DNA from: Rhodospirillales bacterium
GTDB taxonomy: Bacteria; Pseudomonadota; Alphaproteobacteria; ATCC43930; CGMCC-115725
Direction of reading: 5' to 3'
DNA length: 40,009 nt
Assembly: GCA_028291405.1 (NCBI GenBank)
Contig: JAQGID010000212.1
Span: 1-40,009 of the forward strand
Under the pieces are notes generated by a model, which was not told the origin of the DNA, made no database searches, and worked only from the letters and a program-made list of their open reading frames with translations. This document shows, piece after piece, positions 1-8,608 of this stretch. How positions within the stretch are numbered: the first letter of the stretch is position 1; each line of letters opens with the position of its first letter. The translations under genes were made by a program, and so were the position numbers.

Positions 1-1055
1 CCGACCATCGCATGGACGATCCGCGCCTCGCGGATGAATCGGCGCTGCGCCTCGAATATGCTCGCGTCATCGTTGTCGAAGCCGAGGATCATGCCGCTCC
101 AGACCTCCATGCCGGCATTCTGGATGCGGTGGACCTTCTCGACCATCGTGCCGCCCGAGCGGACGTTCTGAAATTTCTTGGTCTCGCGCAGCGCGGCGTC
201 GTTCGGCGTCTCGATACCGACGAACAGCCCATCGATGTTGACGTCGACCATGAGCTGCATGAGCTCGGCATCGTCGGCAAGATCGATGGACGCCTCGGTG
301 AAGAACCGCATCGCAAAACCCTTGGCCCGTTGCCAGGCGGCGAGATCGTTCAACACCGCCTTGATCGCCTTCTTATTGCCGATCAGATTGTCGTCGACGA
401 TGAAGACGTCGCGCTTGCCGTGGGCCAGCAAGGCATCGAGCTCGGCAATGACTTGTGCGCTCGTCTTGATCCGCGGCCGCCGTCCGAACACGACGATGAT
501 GTCGCAGAACTCGCAAGCGAAGGGGCAGCCGCGCGAGATCTGCACGCTGCCGAAGGCGTATTTGCTCATCGCCAAGAGGTCGAACCGGGGAGCGGGTACC
601 GTCGACATGTCGGTTCTCTCGGCCTGCTCATAGCGCCGGCCATGCTGTCCGGAAGCCCATTCCGCGAGAAAGCGAGGCCAGGTATCCTCGGCCTCGCCGA
701 CGAAAACGACATCGGCGAGCGCGCCGAAATAGTCCTCCTGCACGCTGATCCACGGGCCGCCGACGACGGTCAGCACGCCGCGTTCCTTGAGCGCCGAAAG
801 GATCGCCGTCATGCGCGTCCGCTGAACGATCATGCCGGTGACGCCGACGATGTCGGCGCGGGCGCAGCGGTCGAAGTCGATCGGCTCGATATTCTCGTCG
901 ATGATCGTGACGCGGTGGCTCGCGGGGGTCAGCGCCGCAAGGAGCGGCAGGCACGCGACCGACAGGACGGCCTTGGCGCCGAGCACCGGCAAGGCGTGCT
1001 CCAGCCCCCAATACGAAGGATCGAAGCGCGGGTTGATGAGAACGATATCCGCCAT
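1..1055 (-). CDS. B12-binding domain radical SAM protein (partial, runs off the left edge)
   Basis: The frame is open for 351 codons from the ATG at 1055 to the window edge, so the C-terminus is missing. Residues about 1-135 look like a cobalamin-binding fold (start MADIVLINPRFD, then an alternating strand/helix pattern with VVGGPWIS). The radical SAM cluster motif is C177-x3-C181-x2-C184 (GCPFACEFCDI), followed by VVFGRRPRIKT, a sequence typical of the B12-radical SAM proteins that carry a DUF4070 tail. That family includes the hopanoid C-2 methylase HpnP as well as many unassigned enzymes. It presumably acts in the cytosol on a hydrophobic or unactivated carbon. No strong ribosome binding site precedes the start. 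It lies 139 bases behind the GMC gene on the same strand, so it may be a separate unit. Family confident; substrate unknown. Confidence 0.85.
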   Translation of the reverse strand, partial: MADIVLINPRFDPSYWGLEHALPVLGAKAVLSVACLPLLAALTPASHRVTIIDENIEPIDFDRCARADIVGVTGMIVQRTRMTAILSALKERGVLTVVGGPWISVQEDYFGALADVVFVGEAEDTWPRFLAEWASGQHGRRYEQAERTDMSTVPAPRFDLLAMSKYAFGSVQISRGCPFACEFCDIIVVFGRRPRIKTSAQVIAELDALLAHGKRDVFIVDDNLIGNKKAIKAVLNDLAAWQRAKGFAMRFFTEASIDLADDAELMQLMVDVNIDGLFVGIETPNDAALRETKKFQNVRSGGTMVEKVHRIQNAGMEVWSGMILGFDNDDASIFEAQRRFIREARIVHAMV

Positions 1056-1194
1056 GGGATCACTCGCTCTGACTGATGCGCTCGCACGCCTTTTGTCCTG
1101 CCGCCGCTCATCGTCATACGCCGGCGGCCCGGGTGTCAATCGACGCCGAGTCGCTCAATTGGCAACTCGGCGAGGCGAGGCAGTGCTTGCGGTC

Positions 1195-2832
1195 TCACGT
1201 GCCGCGGGCGCGGCGATCCTCCCTGATCATGTCGGACGCCTTCTCAGCGATCATGATGGTCGGCGAGTTGGTGTTCCCCGAAGTGATCGTCGGCATGATC
1301 GAGGCGTCGGCGATGCGCAGCCCGGCGATGCCGTGGACGCGCAGGCGCTCGTCGACGACGGAGTTCCCGTCCTGTCCCATCGCGCAGGTGCCGACGGGGT
1401 GGAAGATCGTCGTGCCGCAATCGCCGGCGGCGCGCACCATCTCCTCGTCGGTATGATGGCTCGAACCCGGCACGAACTCCTCCGGCGCAAAGCGGGCCAG
1501 CGCCGGGGCGGCGCAGATGCGGCGCGTCAGCCGCATCGCCGCAACCGCGACGCGCTGATCCTCGGGCGTCGCGAGATAGTTGGGATCGATGATCGGCGCG
1601 GTCGCGGGGTCGGGGCTTCTGATGCGGATCGAGCCGCGGCTCTCGGGACGCAGATTGCATACCGCGGCGGTGAAGGCGGGGAATTTATGGGGCGGCTCGC
1701 CGAACCGGTCGAGGCTGAGCGGCTGCACGTGATACTGCAGATTGGGCGTGGCGCGCGACGGGTCGCTGCGGGTGAAGGCGCCGAGCTGGCTCGGCGCCAT
1801 GGTCAACGGGCCGCGCTTCATCAGGAAATACTCGAGCCCCATGCCGACGCGTCCGAACAGGCTGTTCGCCCGCTCATTCAAGGTACGGGTGTTCCTAATA
1901 CGATAGGCCATGCGGATCTGCAGATGGTCTTGCAGGTTTTCGCCGACGCCGGCGAGGTCATGCGCGACGGCGATGCCATGCGACCGCAGCAGTGCGCCGG
2001 GGCCGATGCCTGATACCTGCAGCAGCTGCGGCGAGCCGACCGAGCCGGTGGCGAGGATCACCTCGCAATTGGCATCGGCGCGTGCCGGGAGGTTGCGGCG
2101 GGTGAACTCGATCCCGGTGACCCGCCGCTCGGCAACGCAGAGACGGCTTGCCTGCGCGCCTGTGAGAACCGTCAGATTCGGGCGCTTCAGAGCCGGCCGC
2201 AGGAACGCTTTGGCGCTGCTCCAGCGCACGCCGCGCCGCTGGTTGACCTGGAAATAGCCGCAACCCTCGTTGTCGCCGCGGTTGAAATCCTCGGTCTTGG
2301 GAATGCCGGTTTCGGCCGCCGCCTCGCGGAAGGCGTCGAGGATCTCCCACGAGAGCCGCATTTCCTCGACATGCCACTCGCCGCCCGCGCCGTGCTCGGC
2401 GTCGGCGCCGCGCACCTGGTTCTGCGAGCGCTTGAAATAGGGCAGTACCGACTCCCACGACCAGCCGGGATTGCCGAGCTGGCGCCAGTGGTCGTAGTCC
2501 TGCGCCTGGCCGCGCATGTAGATCATGCCGTTGATCGACGAGCTGCCACCGAGCACGCGGCCGCGCGGATAGTTGAGGGCGCGACCGTTGAGGCCCGGCT
2601 GCGGCTCCGTGCGGAAGCACCAGTCGGTGCGCGGATTGTTCTGCGTGTAGAGATAGCCGATCGGGATGTGGATCCAGATGTAATTGTCTCGCCCTCCCGC
2701 CTCGAGCAGGAGAACGGAGACGGTGGGATCCGCGCTCAGCCGGTTGGCGAGGACGCAGCCGGCGCTGCCGGCGCCGACGACGATATAGTCGAAGCTGCCG
2801 ATGCTCGCCGGCGAATTCGTGGTCGAAATCAT
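1195..2832 (-). CDS. GMC family FAD-dependent oxidoreductase (choline/alcohol dehydrogenase type)
   Basis: 545 residues, the usual length for bacterial GMC oxidoreductases. The N-terminus has the ADP-binding Rossmann motif (DYIVVGAGSAGCVLANRLS, residues about 15-33) ending in LLLEAGG, then the GMC signature region PRGRVLGGSSSINGMIYMRG. The C-terminal substrate part has HPVGTCAMG with the catalytic His at about 478 and the second conserved site SGNTNSPT (Asn 520/522). No signal peptide is seen. Members oxidise alcohols using FAD; the substrate here cannot be read from sequence. It starts 21 bases after the livF stop on the same strand, so it is probably the last gene of the transport operon and may act on the imported compound. 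Annotation as choline dehydrogenase would be over-specific. Confidence 0.92.
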   Translation of the reverse strand: MISTTNSPASIGSFDYIVVGAGSAGCVLANRLSADPTVSVLLLEAGGRDNYIWIHIPIGYLYTQNNPRTDWCFRTEPQPGLNGRALNYPRGRVLGGSSSINGMIYMRGQAQDYDHWRQLGNPGWSWESVLPYFKRSQNQVRGADAEHGAGGEWHVEEMRLSWEILDAFREAAAETGIPKTEDFNRGDNEGCGYFQVNQRRGVRWSSAKAFLRPALKRPNLTVLTGAQASRLCVAERRVTGIEFTRRNLPARADANCEVILATGSVGSPQLLQVSGIGPGALLRSHGIAVAHDLAGVGENLQDHLQIRMAYRIRNTRTLNERANSLFGRVGMGLEYFLMKRGPLTMAPSQLGAFTRSDPSRATPNLQYHVQPLSLDRFGEPPHKFPAFTAAVCNLRPESRGSIRIRSPDPATAPIIDPNYLATPEDQRVAVAAMRLTRRICAAPALARFAPEEFVPGSSHHTDEEMVRAAGDCGTTIFHPVGTCAMGQDGNSVVDERLRVHGIAGLRIADASIMPTITSGNTNSPTIMIAEKASDMIREDRRARGT

Positions 2833-2853
2833 TGCGCGATTATAGCGGCTCGG

Positions 2854-3576
2854 TCAGTGCGCGGCGCCAAGATATGCGGCGCGCACGGCTGGATCGTTCT
2901 TGAGCGTCACGGCGGGACCCTCGCGCGCGATGCGGCCGTTCTCCAGCACGTAGCCGTAATCGGCGACGTCGAGCGCTGCGGCGGCGAATTGCTCGACGAG
3001 GAGGGTCGTCATGCGGGCCGCCTTCAGGCGCTCGATCGTGCGGAACACGTCTTCGACAAGCCGCGGCGCCAGCCCCATCGAGGGTTCGTCGAGCAGCAGC
3101 ACCTCGGGCTCGAGCATCAGCGCACGCGCCATCGCCAGCATCTGCTGCTCGCCACCGGAGAGAGTGCCCGCGAGCTGATCGCGCCGCTCGCCGAGACGTG
3201 GGAAGAGCGTGAACATCTTGTCGATGTCGCCCTTGACGTCGCCGCGCTTGCGGCCGCCGCTGAGGCGGGGAAACGCTCCGAGGAGCAGGTTGTCGACAAC
3301 CGGGAGCGATGGGAAGACACGCCGTCCTTCCGGCGAATGGGCGATGCCGTGGCGCGTGATCTCGTGCGAAGCGAGACCACCGATGGCTTTCCCGCCGAGG
3401 CTGATCCGCCCGGATTGCGGCGCGATCATTCCCGAGATTGCCCGCAGCGTCGTCGTCTTGCCGGCGCCGTTCGAGCCGATCAGGGTCACGAGCTGTCCCT
3501 CCGGCACTTTGAGCGAGATGCCATGCAGCACCTCCACCTTGCCGTAGCCGGCGACCAGATCCTGGACGTCGAGCAT
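2854..3576 (-). CDS. livF: Branched-chain amino acid-type ABC transporter ATPase LivF
   Basis: 240 residues from the ATG at 3576, which has a GGAGG five bases upstream. A GTG at 3591 overlapping the livG stop would add five residues and cannot be excluded. The protein is a single nucleotide-binding domain: Walker A GSNGAGKT (about 34-41), signature LSGGEQQ (139-145), Walker B LLLDEP (160-165), followed by the LivF-typical SMGLAPRLVEDVF. LivF pairs with LivG under the membrane channel LivH-LivM and hydrolyses ATP to import branched-chain or other amino acids, or related carboxylates. Here the partner LivG is the C-terminal half of the upstream fusion protein. Assignment to the family is firm; the transported substrate is not known. 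Confidence 0.95.
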   Translation of the reverse strand: MLDVQDLVAGYGKVEVLHGISLKVPEGQLVTLIGSNGAGKTTTLRAISGMIAPQSGRISLGGKAIGGLASHEITRHGIAHSPEGRRVFPSLPVVDNLLLGAFPRLSGGRKRGDVKGDIDKMFTLFPRLGERRDQLAGTLSGGEQQMLAMARALMLEPEVLLLDEPSMGLAPRLVEDVFRTIERLKAARMTTLLVEQFAAAALDVADYGYVLENGRIAREGPAVTLKNDPAVRAAYLGAAH

Positions 3577-3587
3577 CGCGGCCTCCG

Positions 3588-5621
3588 TCACGCGACCTTG
3601 GCGGCGGCGCCGCCGAGATAGGCCTCGATGACTCGCTCGTTCGCCTGGACCTCGGCGGGGCGTCCCTCGGCGATCTTCTGGCCGAAGTCCAGCACCGTCA
3701 CGATGTCGGAAATGGCCATGACGACGTCCATGTGGTGCTCGATGAGAATGACCGTGATGCCGTTATCGCGGATTTTGCGGATGATCGACACCAGCTCCTT
3801 GATGTCCGGTGCGGTGAGGCCGGCGGCCGGCTCGTCGAGCAGCAACAGCTTCGGGTCGAGCGCCAGGGCGCGACCAATCTCGAGCAGGCGTTGCTTGCCG
3901 TATGGCAGGTTGCGGGCCTCCTCGTTGGCGAGACCGCCGAGACCGACGAAATCGAGAATGCTCGCGGCCCGCAGCCGCGTCCGCGCCTCTTCGCGCCCGT
4001 AGCGCGGCGTGCGCAACACGATGTCGAGCGCATTGCTGCCATAGGTATGGTGCAGCCCGACCATGACGTTCTCGATGACCGTGAGTTCGACGAACAGCTG
4101 CACGTTCTGGAAGGTGCGGGCGATGCCGCGACCGGCGATCTCGGATGGTGTGAGGCCGACGATGCCGCTGCCGGCAAAGACGATGTCGCCCGCTGTCGGG
4201 CGATAGATGCCGGTCAGCACGTTCATCATCGTGCTCTTACCCGAGCCGTTGGGGCCGATGAGACCGTGAATGGTCCCGGGCTTTACCGCGAGATCGACGC
4301 CGTCGAGGGCGCGCAATCCGCCGAATTGCATCGTCGCGCCGCGCACGTCGAGCAGCGTCTCGCCCTCGCTGCCGGTCGCCGGCGTCGCCGACCAGACATG
4401 CGATTCGTCGCCGCGCGCCGCGATGACGGCGTGGAAGCGGACCCAGTCGGGACGCATGCGCGCGACCGCGCGGCGGAAAAAACCGAAGATCCCGTCGGGC
4501 AGGTAGTAGACGACGAAGAGAATCATCATGCCGAAGACGGTGAGGCGAAAATCGGTGATCCGCTGTAGCACCATGGCAAAGACGAAGAAAGCGACGCAGA
4601 GCACGACGGGAACGGCGATCCGCAAGCGCTGTCCGGGCTGCAGCTCCTCGGATGGGCGGAACAGGGCGACGCCGCCGGCAACGATGCCGACCGCGGCGAT
4701 GATCCCGGCGATGACGCGGAAGAGGAAGATATCGGCCAGGAGGTTGGGCAGGAAGACGACGATGATTGCGCCGATGATCGGACCGGTGCGCGACTTGCGG
4801 CCGCCGATGGTGACGGCGAGGAGAAAGGTGATCGACAGCTCGAAGCCGAAGTTGTTCGGCGCGATGTATTGCTCGGAGTAGGCGAAGAGCCCGCCGGCGA
4901 GTCCGGCAAGCCCGGCGCTGACCGCGAAGGCGTAGACCTTGTGGCGGTAGACGCTGACGCCCATGCAGTCGCAGGCGATCGGACTGTCGCGCAGGGCCTG
5001 GAAGGCGCGGCCGACATGCGAGCCGAGCAGCCGGTTTACCGCCGCAATGACGAGCACGAGCACGATGAAGGCGACATAGAAGAACTCGACATCGCGCATC
5101 CTGGCGCGATTCATGTCGAGGAACGGCAAGGTATCGGCAAAGCCGCGCAGATCGATGAACAGCGGCTTCACGAAGGAGACGCCGAGGGGACCGTTGGTCA
5201 GCCAGGTCATCTCGTTGACCAGAATCTGCACGATCGTGCCGAAGGCCAGCGTCACCATTGCGAGATAGGGGCCGGTAACCCGCAGCGCCGGCAGGGCGAG
5301 GATGAGGCCGAAGAGTGCCGCGACGACGATCCCGAGCGGAAGCGCGGCGAAGAACCCCGCATCGCAGACCGGCTGCCAGAGAAAATGGCTGTCGCACTGA
5401 AACTTCAGGACGCCGGCGGTATAGGCGCCGACGCCGAACAGCGCGGCATGACCGATCGAGACCTCGCCGGTATAGCCGAACACGATATCGAGGCCGAGCA
5501 GCAGGACCGAGTAGATGGCGATGACGACGAGCAGGTGGAGGTAATAGGGGCTGGTGAAGACGAAGGGGAAGACGGCGATGGCGGCGATGCCCAAGAGCGG
5601 GAGAGCGGATCGTCCTTGCAT
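3588..5621 (-). CDS. livM/livG: Fused ABC permease-ATPase, LivM-LivG
   Basis: 677 residues in one frame. Residues about 1-410 are a LivM-type permease: many hydrophobic segments, with the cytoplasmic coupling-loop motif ALRDSPIACDCMGVSVYRHK that contacts the ATPase. A hydrophilic linker (about 395-420) leads into a LivG-type nucleotide-binding domain with Walker A GPNGSGKST (456-464), signature NLPYGKQRLLEIGRAL (from about 571), Walker B LLLLDEP (592-598) and switch His in IEHHMD (629). The signature reads LPYGK rather than LSGGQ, as is common in LivG. Start chosen at the ATG at 5621, six bases from the livH stop; the upstream extension of the frame is a shadow of livH. LivM-LivG fusions occur in proteobacteria. 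The fusion fixes 1:1 stoichiometry of these subunits. Confidence 0.95.
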   Translation of the reverse strand: MQGRSALPLLGIAAIAVFPFVFTSPYYLHLLVVIAIYSVLLLGLDIVFGYTGEVSIGHAALFGVGAYTAGVLKFQCDSHFLWQPVCDAGFFAALPLGIVVAALFGLILALPALRVTGPYLAMVTLAFGTIVQILVNEMTWLTNGPLGVSFVKPLFIDLRGFADTLPFLDMNRARMRDVEFFYVAFIVLVLVIAAVNRLLGSHVGRAFQALRDSPIACDCMGVSVYRHKVYAFAVSAGLAGLAGGLFAYSEQYIAPNNFGFELSITFLLAVTIGGRKSRTGPIIGAIIVVFLPNLLADIFLFRVIAGIIAAVGIVAGGVALFRPSEELQPGQRLRIAVPVVLCVAFFVFAMVLQRITDFRLTVFGMMILFVVYYLPDGIFGFFRRAVARMRPDWVRFHAVIAARGDESHVWSATPATGSEGETLLDVRGATMQFGGLRALDGVDLAVKPGTIHGLIGPNGSGKSTMMNVLTGIYRPTAGDIVFAGSGIVGLTPSEIAGRGIARTFQNVQLFVELTVIENVMVGLHHTYGSNALDIVLRTPRYGREEARTRLRAASILDFVGLGGLANEEARNLPYGKQRLLEIGRALALDPKLLLLDEPAAGLTAPDIKELVSIIRKIRDNGITVILIEHHMDVVMAISDIVTVLDFGQKIAEGRPAEVQANERVIEAYLGGAAAKVA

Positions 5622-5626
5622 CGCGC

Positions 5627-6499
5627 TCAGACCTTCTTGATCGCGGCTTTGCCGAACAGACCGGCGGGTTTGAAGGTAAGCACGAGCAGCAGGAGAACGA
5701 GGCCCGGCACGTCCTTGTAGCCCGTCGAGATATAATATCCGGTGGTCGTCTCGGCGATCCCGAGGATGAGCCCGCCGACCACCGCGCCCAGCCCGCTCGA
5801 CAACCCGCCGATGATCGCGACGGCGAAGGCCTTGAGACCGAGCACCGATCCCATCGTCGCGCCGGTCAAGGTGACGGGTGCGACGAGTACGCCGGCGAAC
5901 GCCGCCGTCATCGACGAGAGCGCGTAGGAGAAGGTGATGACGAGGCCGGTATTGATGCCCATGAGCCCGGCCGCGTCGCGATCGTTCGACGTCGCGACCA
6001 CGGCCTTGCCGAAGATCGAGCGGCGATTGAAGATCTCGATCGCCAGCATCAACCCGAGCGCGCCAAAGACGACGAGCACCTCCATCGGCAGCACGTTGAC
6101 GCCGGCGACGCTGATCGGCGCCTCCGGAAGCGGCGAGGGAAAGCGGAGGTCGTCGCGGCCCCAGATGTTCTCGGCGAGATTCTTGAAGATGATGCCGAGG
6201 GCGATCGTCGCCATGATCCAGCCGGAATCGGTCTTCGTCTTGATTGCCTGACGAACGGCAAGCCATTCGACAGCGGCGCCCTGCATCAGCCCGAAGATGA
6301 GGACGAGCGGCAGCATGAACCAAAATCCGATGTGGCCGGCCAGCGTCAGCCCGACCAGCGCGCCGAGCATCAGCGCCTCGCCCTGTCCGAAATTCAACGT
6401 CTTCGAGGTGGCAAAGGTGAGCTGGTAGCCGAAGGCAATGACCCCGTAGATCATGCCGACGGCGATGCCGCTGACGAGAAGCTGGGCGAGAACCTGCAT
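5627..6499 (-). CDS. livH: Branched-chain amino acid-type ABC permease LivH
   Basis: 290 residues, normal for LivH. The start MQVLAQLLVSGIAVGMIYGV and the motif TLNFGQGEALMLGAL are characteristic of the LivH family (BPD_transp_2 fold). The conserved cytoplasmic stretch ATSNDRDAAGLMGINTGLVI is the ATPase-contacting loop. About eight membrane segments can be read. It forms the inner-membrane channel together with the LivM half of the downstream fusion, whose ATG follows the livH stop by five bases, so translation is probably coupled. It is separated from the binding-protein gene by 147 bases with two stem-loops. Confidence 0.95.
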   Translation of the reverse strand: MQVLAQLLVSGIAVGMIYGVIAFGYQLTFATSKTLNFGQGEALMLGALVGLTLAGHIGFWFMLPLVLIFGLMQGAAVEWLAVRQAIKTKTDSGWIMATIALGIIFKNLAENIWGRDDLRFPSPLPEAPISVAGVNVLPMEVLVVFGALGLMLAIEIFNRRSIFGKAVVATSNDRDAAGLMGINTGLVITFSYALSSMTAAFAGVLVAPVTLTGATMGSVLGLKAFAVAIIGGLSSGLGAVVGGLILGIAETTTGYYISTGYKDVPGLVLLLLVLTFKPAGLFGKAAIKKV

Positions 6500-6524
6500 G
6501 GGCGCGTTCCGTATCCACGAAAAT

Positions 6525-6548
6525 CCCTCTCCCGCTGCCGGGAGAGGG
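6525..6548. repeat. Perfect 10-bp inverted repeat with 4-base loop
   Basis: The sequence CCCTCTCCCG, loop CTGC, then CGGGAGAGGG forms a perfect hairpin between the binding-protein gene and livH, just upstream of the livH ribosome binding region. Hairpins of this CCCTCTCCC/GGGAGAGGG type are frequent intergenic palindromes in alphaproteobacterial genomes. There is no T-run, so a simple terminator is unlikely; it may protect or pause the mRNA. Confidence 0.6.
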
Positions 6549-6597
6549 TGTGCCGCCGGTATGTGGCGGGTAGGCGATGGTATCGATGGATCGTTTG

Positions 6598-6632
6598 CCC
6601 GCGCCCTACCCGAATTCCGGGCAAGGCGCGGG
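6598..6632 (-). promoter_or_regulatory. Nested stem-loop after the binding-protein gene
   Basis: An outer 8-bp stem (CCCGCGCC at 6598-6605 with GGCGCGGG at 6625-6632) encloses an inner CCCG/CGGG stem (6609-6612 with 6618-6621). It sits 14 bases beyond the stop codon of the binding-protein gene. No T-tract follows on the minus strand, so it is more likely an mRNA-stabilising or partially attenuating structure. Such structures often let the binding protein be made in excess over the membrane subunits. Confidence 0.5.
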
Positions 6633-6646
6633 TTTGTGTTCGGTGC

Positions 6647-7837
6647 TCAGTTCTTCATCTTGACGCGGACGGCCTTCTCGCCGGCGATGTCCTCTTCGTG
6701 CGCGATCGTCACCCGGCCGTTCTTCACGATGCCGAACACGGGGATGTTGCGGGTGAACGCCTCATGGTCGTCCTTGGTGTAGGGGTGGTCGTAGACGGTG
6801 ACGACGCCCTCGACCTTCGTGTTGAGATTCTCGAGCGCCTCGCGAATCTTCTTGCCGTCGGTCGAGTTGGCCTGCTTGATCGCGGCGGCGAGCAGATAGA
6901 CCGAATCGTAGCCTTGCGCGGCGGAGACCGGCGAGGGCATGCGCTCGATGTTATAGGCCTTCTGGTAGGACTCGATGAACGCCTTGCGCTTCGGCGTGTC
7001 GGGCAGCTGGATGAAGGTCTGCGGCATCATCGCGCCTTCGCCGTTCGGTCCGGCGTTGTCGATGAAGCTCGACATCGACAGGGTCCAGCTGCCGATCAGC
7101 GGCACCTTCCACCCGAGCTTGGCCTGGCCGTTGGCGATCTGCGCGAGCTCGGGGCCGATGCCGTAGGTCAGGATGACGTCGGCGCCGGCTTCCTTGGCGC
7201 GCAGCAGCTGCGCCGTCATGTCGGTGTCCTTGATATTGAACTTTTCGACCGCGACCGGCTTCACGCCCTTGCCGCCGAGCGCCTTCTCGAGGTCCTCGCG
7301 GCCGAGCTGACCGTAATTCGTCGAATCGGCCATGATCGCCGGCTTCTTGAAGCCGCGTCGGGTGATCGCCTCCTCGACGATCATCGCGCTCTGGATCGTG
7401 TCGTTCGCCGCGGTGCGGAAGATGTAGTTCGGCGCCGGGAACTGCTGCTCGATCGCGGTCCCGGTCGCGACGTTGTTGATAACAGGGATCTCGGCATCCT
7501 GGTAGAAGCGCTGTGAAGCCAGCGCGACGCCGGTGTTGATGTAGCCGAGCGTGGCAGCGACCTGTTCTTTGTTGATCAGCTCCTGCGCGATCTGGACGCC
7601 GAGCGTGTTGTCGGCCTGGTCATCGCGCTCGACCAACTCAAGCTGCTTGCCGAGGACGCCGCCTGTCTTGTTGATCTCGCCCACGGCCAGCTTGACCCCG
7701 TCGCGCATGCTGACGCCCATCGACGACGAGCCGCCGGTGAAGGGGCCGGACAGCCCGACCTTGATCGTATCGGCGGCTACAGCCGGCGATGCGGCGGCGA
7801 GCGCGAAGGCAATTAAAAGTGTCCCTGATGACTTCAT
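6647..7837 (-). CDS. livK: Periplasmic substrate-binding protein of the Liv-type ABC transporter
   Basis: 396 residues from the ATG at 7837, preceded by AAGGAG at good spacing; an in-frame ATG at 7855 would place the ribosome binding site inside the gene and break the signal peptide. The N-terminus is a Sec signal peptide (MKSSGTLLIAFALAAASPAVAA) with likely cleavage before DTIKVG. The mature protein starts IKVGLSGPFTGGSSSMG and continues as a Peripla_BP_6 (type I) binding protein with two Rossmann-like lobes. It captures the ligand in the periplasm and delivers it to LivH/LivM. Family members bind leucine/valine, aromatic acids, urea or amides, so the ligand is open. It leads the livH-livMG-livF unit on the same strand. 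Confidence 0.92.
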   Translation of the reverse strand: MKSSGTLLIAFALAAASPAVAADTIKVGLSGPFTGGSSSMGVSMRDGVKLAVGEINKTGGVLGKQLELVERDDQADNTLGVQIAQELINKEQVAATLGYINTGVALASQRFYQDAEIPVINNVATGTAIEQQFPAPNYIFRTAANDTIQSAMIVEEAITRRGFKKPAIMADSTNYGQLGREDLEKALGGKGVKPVAVEKFNIKDTDMTAQLLRAKEAGADVILTYGIGPELAQIANGQAKLGWKVPLIGSWTLSMSSFIDNAGPNGEGAMMPQTFIQLPDTPKRKAFIESYQKAYNIERMPSPVSAAQGYDSVYLLAAAIKQANSTDGKKIREALENLNTKVEGVVTVYDHPYTKDDHEAFTRNIPVFGIVKNGRVTIAHEEDIAGEKAVRVKMKN

Positions 7838-8053
7838 GGTACGTCTCCTTCCCAAAAGAATTATTAAGCAACAATTCCCCGGATTGCCAGCCCCGGGGTC
7901 GAAATCGCGATCGAACCCTGTCTCGCGTCAAGAAAACGGCGACGGGGGTCTGATTATCCGCGATATTAATGCCGTGTTCGAGTGGGGCTTGTCCAGGTAG
8001 TCCAAAGAGGGGGCTTCGCACTCAACCCTCGGTTACCACCGTTTCGGCGTTTC

Positions 8054-8608
8054 TCAGCGGCGCTCAGGCAGCATGCGCAGCAAGATGCGATCGCGCAGCA
8101 TGAAATGGTGGTAAAGCGCCGCCACTACGTGCAGACCGACGATAACCAGCAGGATGATGGCGAAGTTCGAGTGGACGTCGCCAAGCGCCATGCCGAGGCC
8201 TGAGTGAGCCGCCACGATCCGGGGCAGGTGGATGACGCCGAACAGGCTGACGTCCCAGTCGCGCGCATTGGCGTTCGCCCAGCCCATCACCGGCAGCGCG
8301 ATCAGGATCGCATAGAGCAGGAAATGCAGCGCCTGTGCCGCGCGATGCTGCCACGGCGGCACGTTATCGCTAAGCAGCGGGACGGGGTGGGTCAGGCGCC
8401 ACGCCAGGCGGATGATGACGACCAGGAGGATCAGCGTGCCGAAGGAGAGGTGCAGGCCGATCAGCCCCTCCGGCTTTGCGCCGCGGCCGAAGTCCGGCAT
8501 CGTCCAGGCAATCGCGAACTGCACGACGAGCAGCGCGACGATAAGCCAGTGCAGGGATTTCGCGACGGCACCATAGCCGGGTTGTTGCGCATTCCTGTCG
8601 TACAGCAT
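8054..8608 (-). CDS. Cytochrome b561 (CybB family)
   Basis: 184 residues, close to E. coli CybB (176). The start has AAGGAAC four bases upstream. Four membrane helices are visible. Candidate haem ligands are the His of KSLHWL in helix 1, GLHLSFG in helix 2, and the His of GDVHSN and VGLHVVAALYHH near the C-terminus. Members are inner-membrane dihaem b-type cytochromes that pass electrons to or from the quinone pool; some oxidise superoxide. It is transcribed divergently from mmsA and is 216 bases upstream of the binding-protein gene. Physiological partner not evident. Confidence 0.93.
   Translation of the reverse strand: MLYDRNAQQPGYGAVAKSLHWLIVALLVVQFAIAWTMPDFGRGAKPEGLIGLHLSFGTLILLVVIIRLAWRLTHPVPLLSDNVPPWQHRAAQALHFLLYAILIALPVMGWANANARDWDVSLFGVIHLPRIVAAHSGLGMALGDVHSNFAIILLVIVGLHVVAALYHHFMLRDRILLRMLPERR

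Noticed and set aside
2371-3621. Plus-strand frame (416 codons) opposite GMC and livF
   Set aside because: Crosses two real genes on the other strand and shows no domain.
5622-6518. N-terminal extension of the LivM-LivG frame to 976 residues
   Set aside because: The first 299 codons are Arg/His-rich and overlap livH in another frame; the true start is the ATG at 5621.
7855-7900. Sigma-54-like promoter before the binding-protein gene
   Set aside because: TGGCA and TTGC occur on the minus strand but the spacing between GG and GC is 17 instead of 10 bases.
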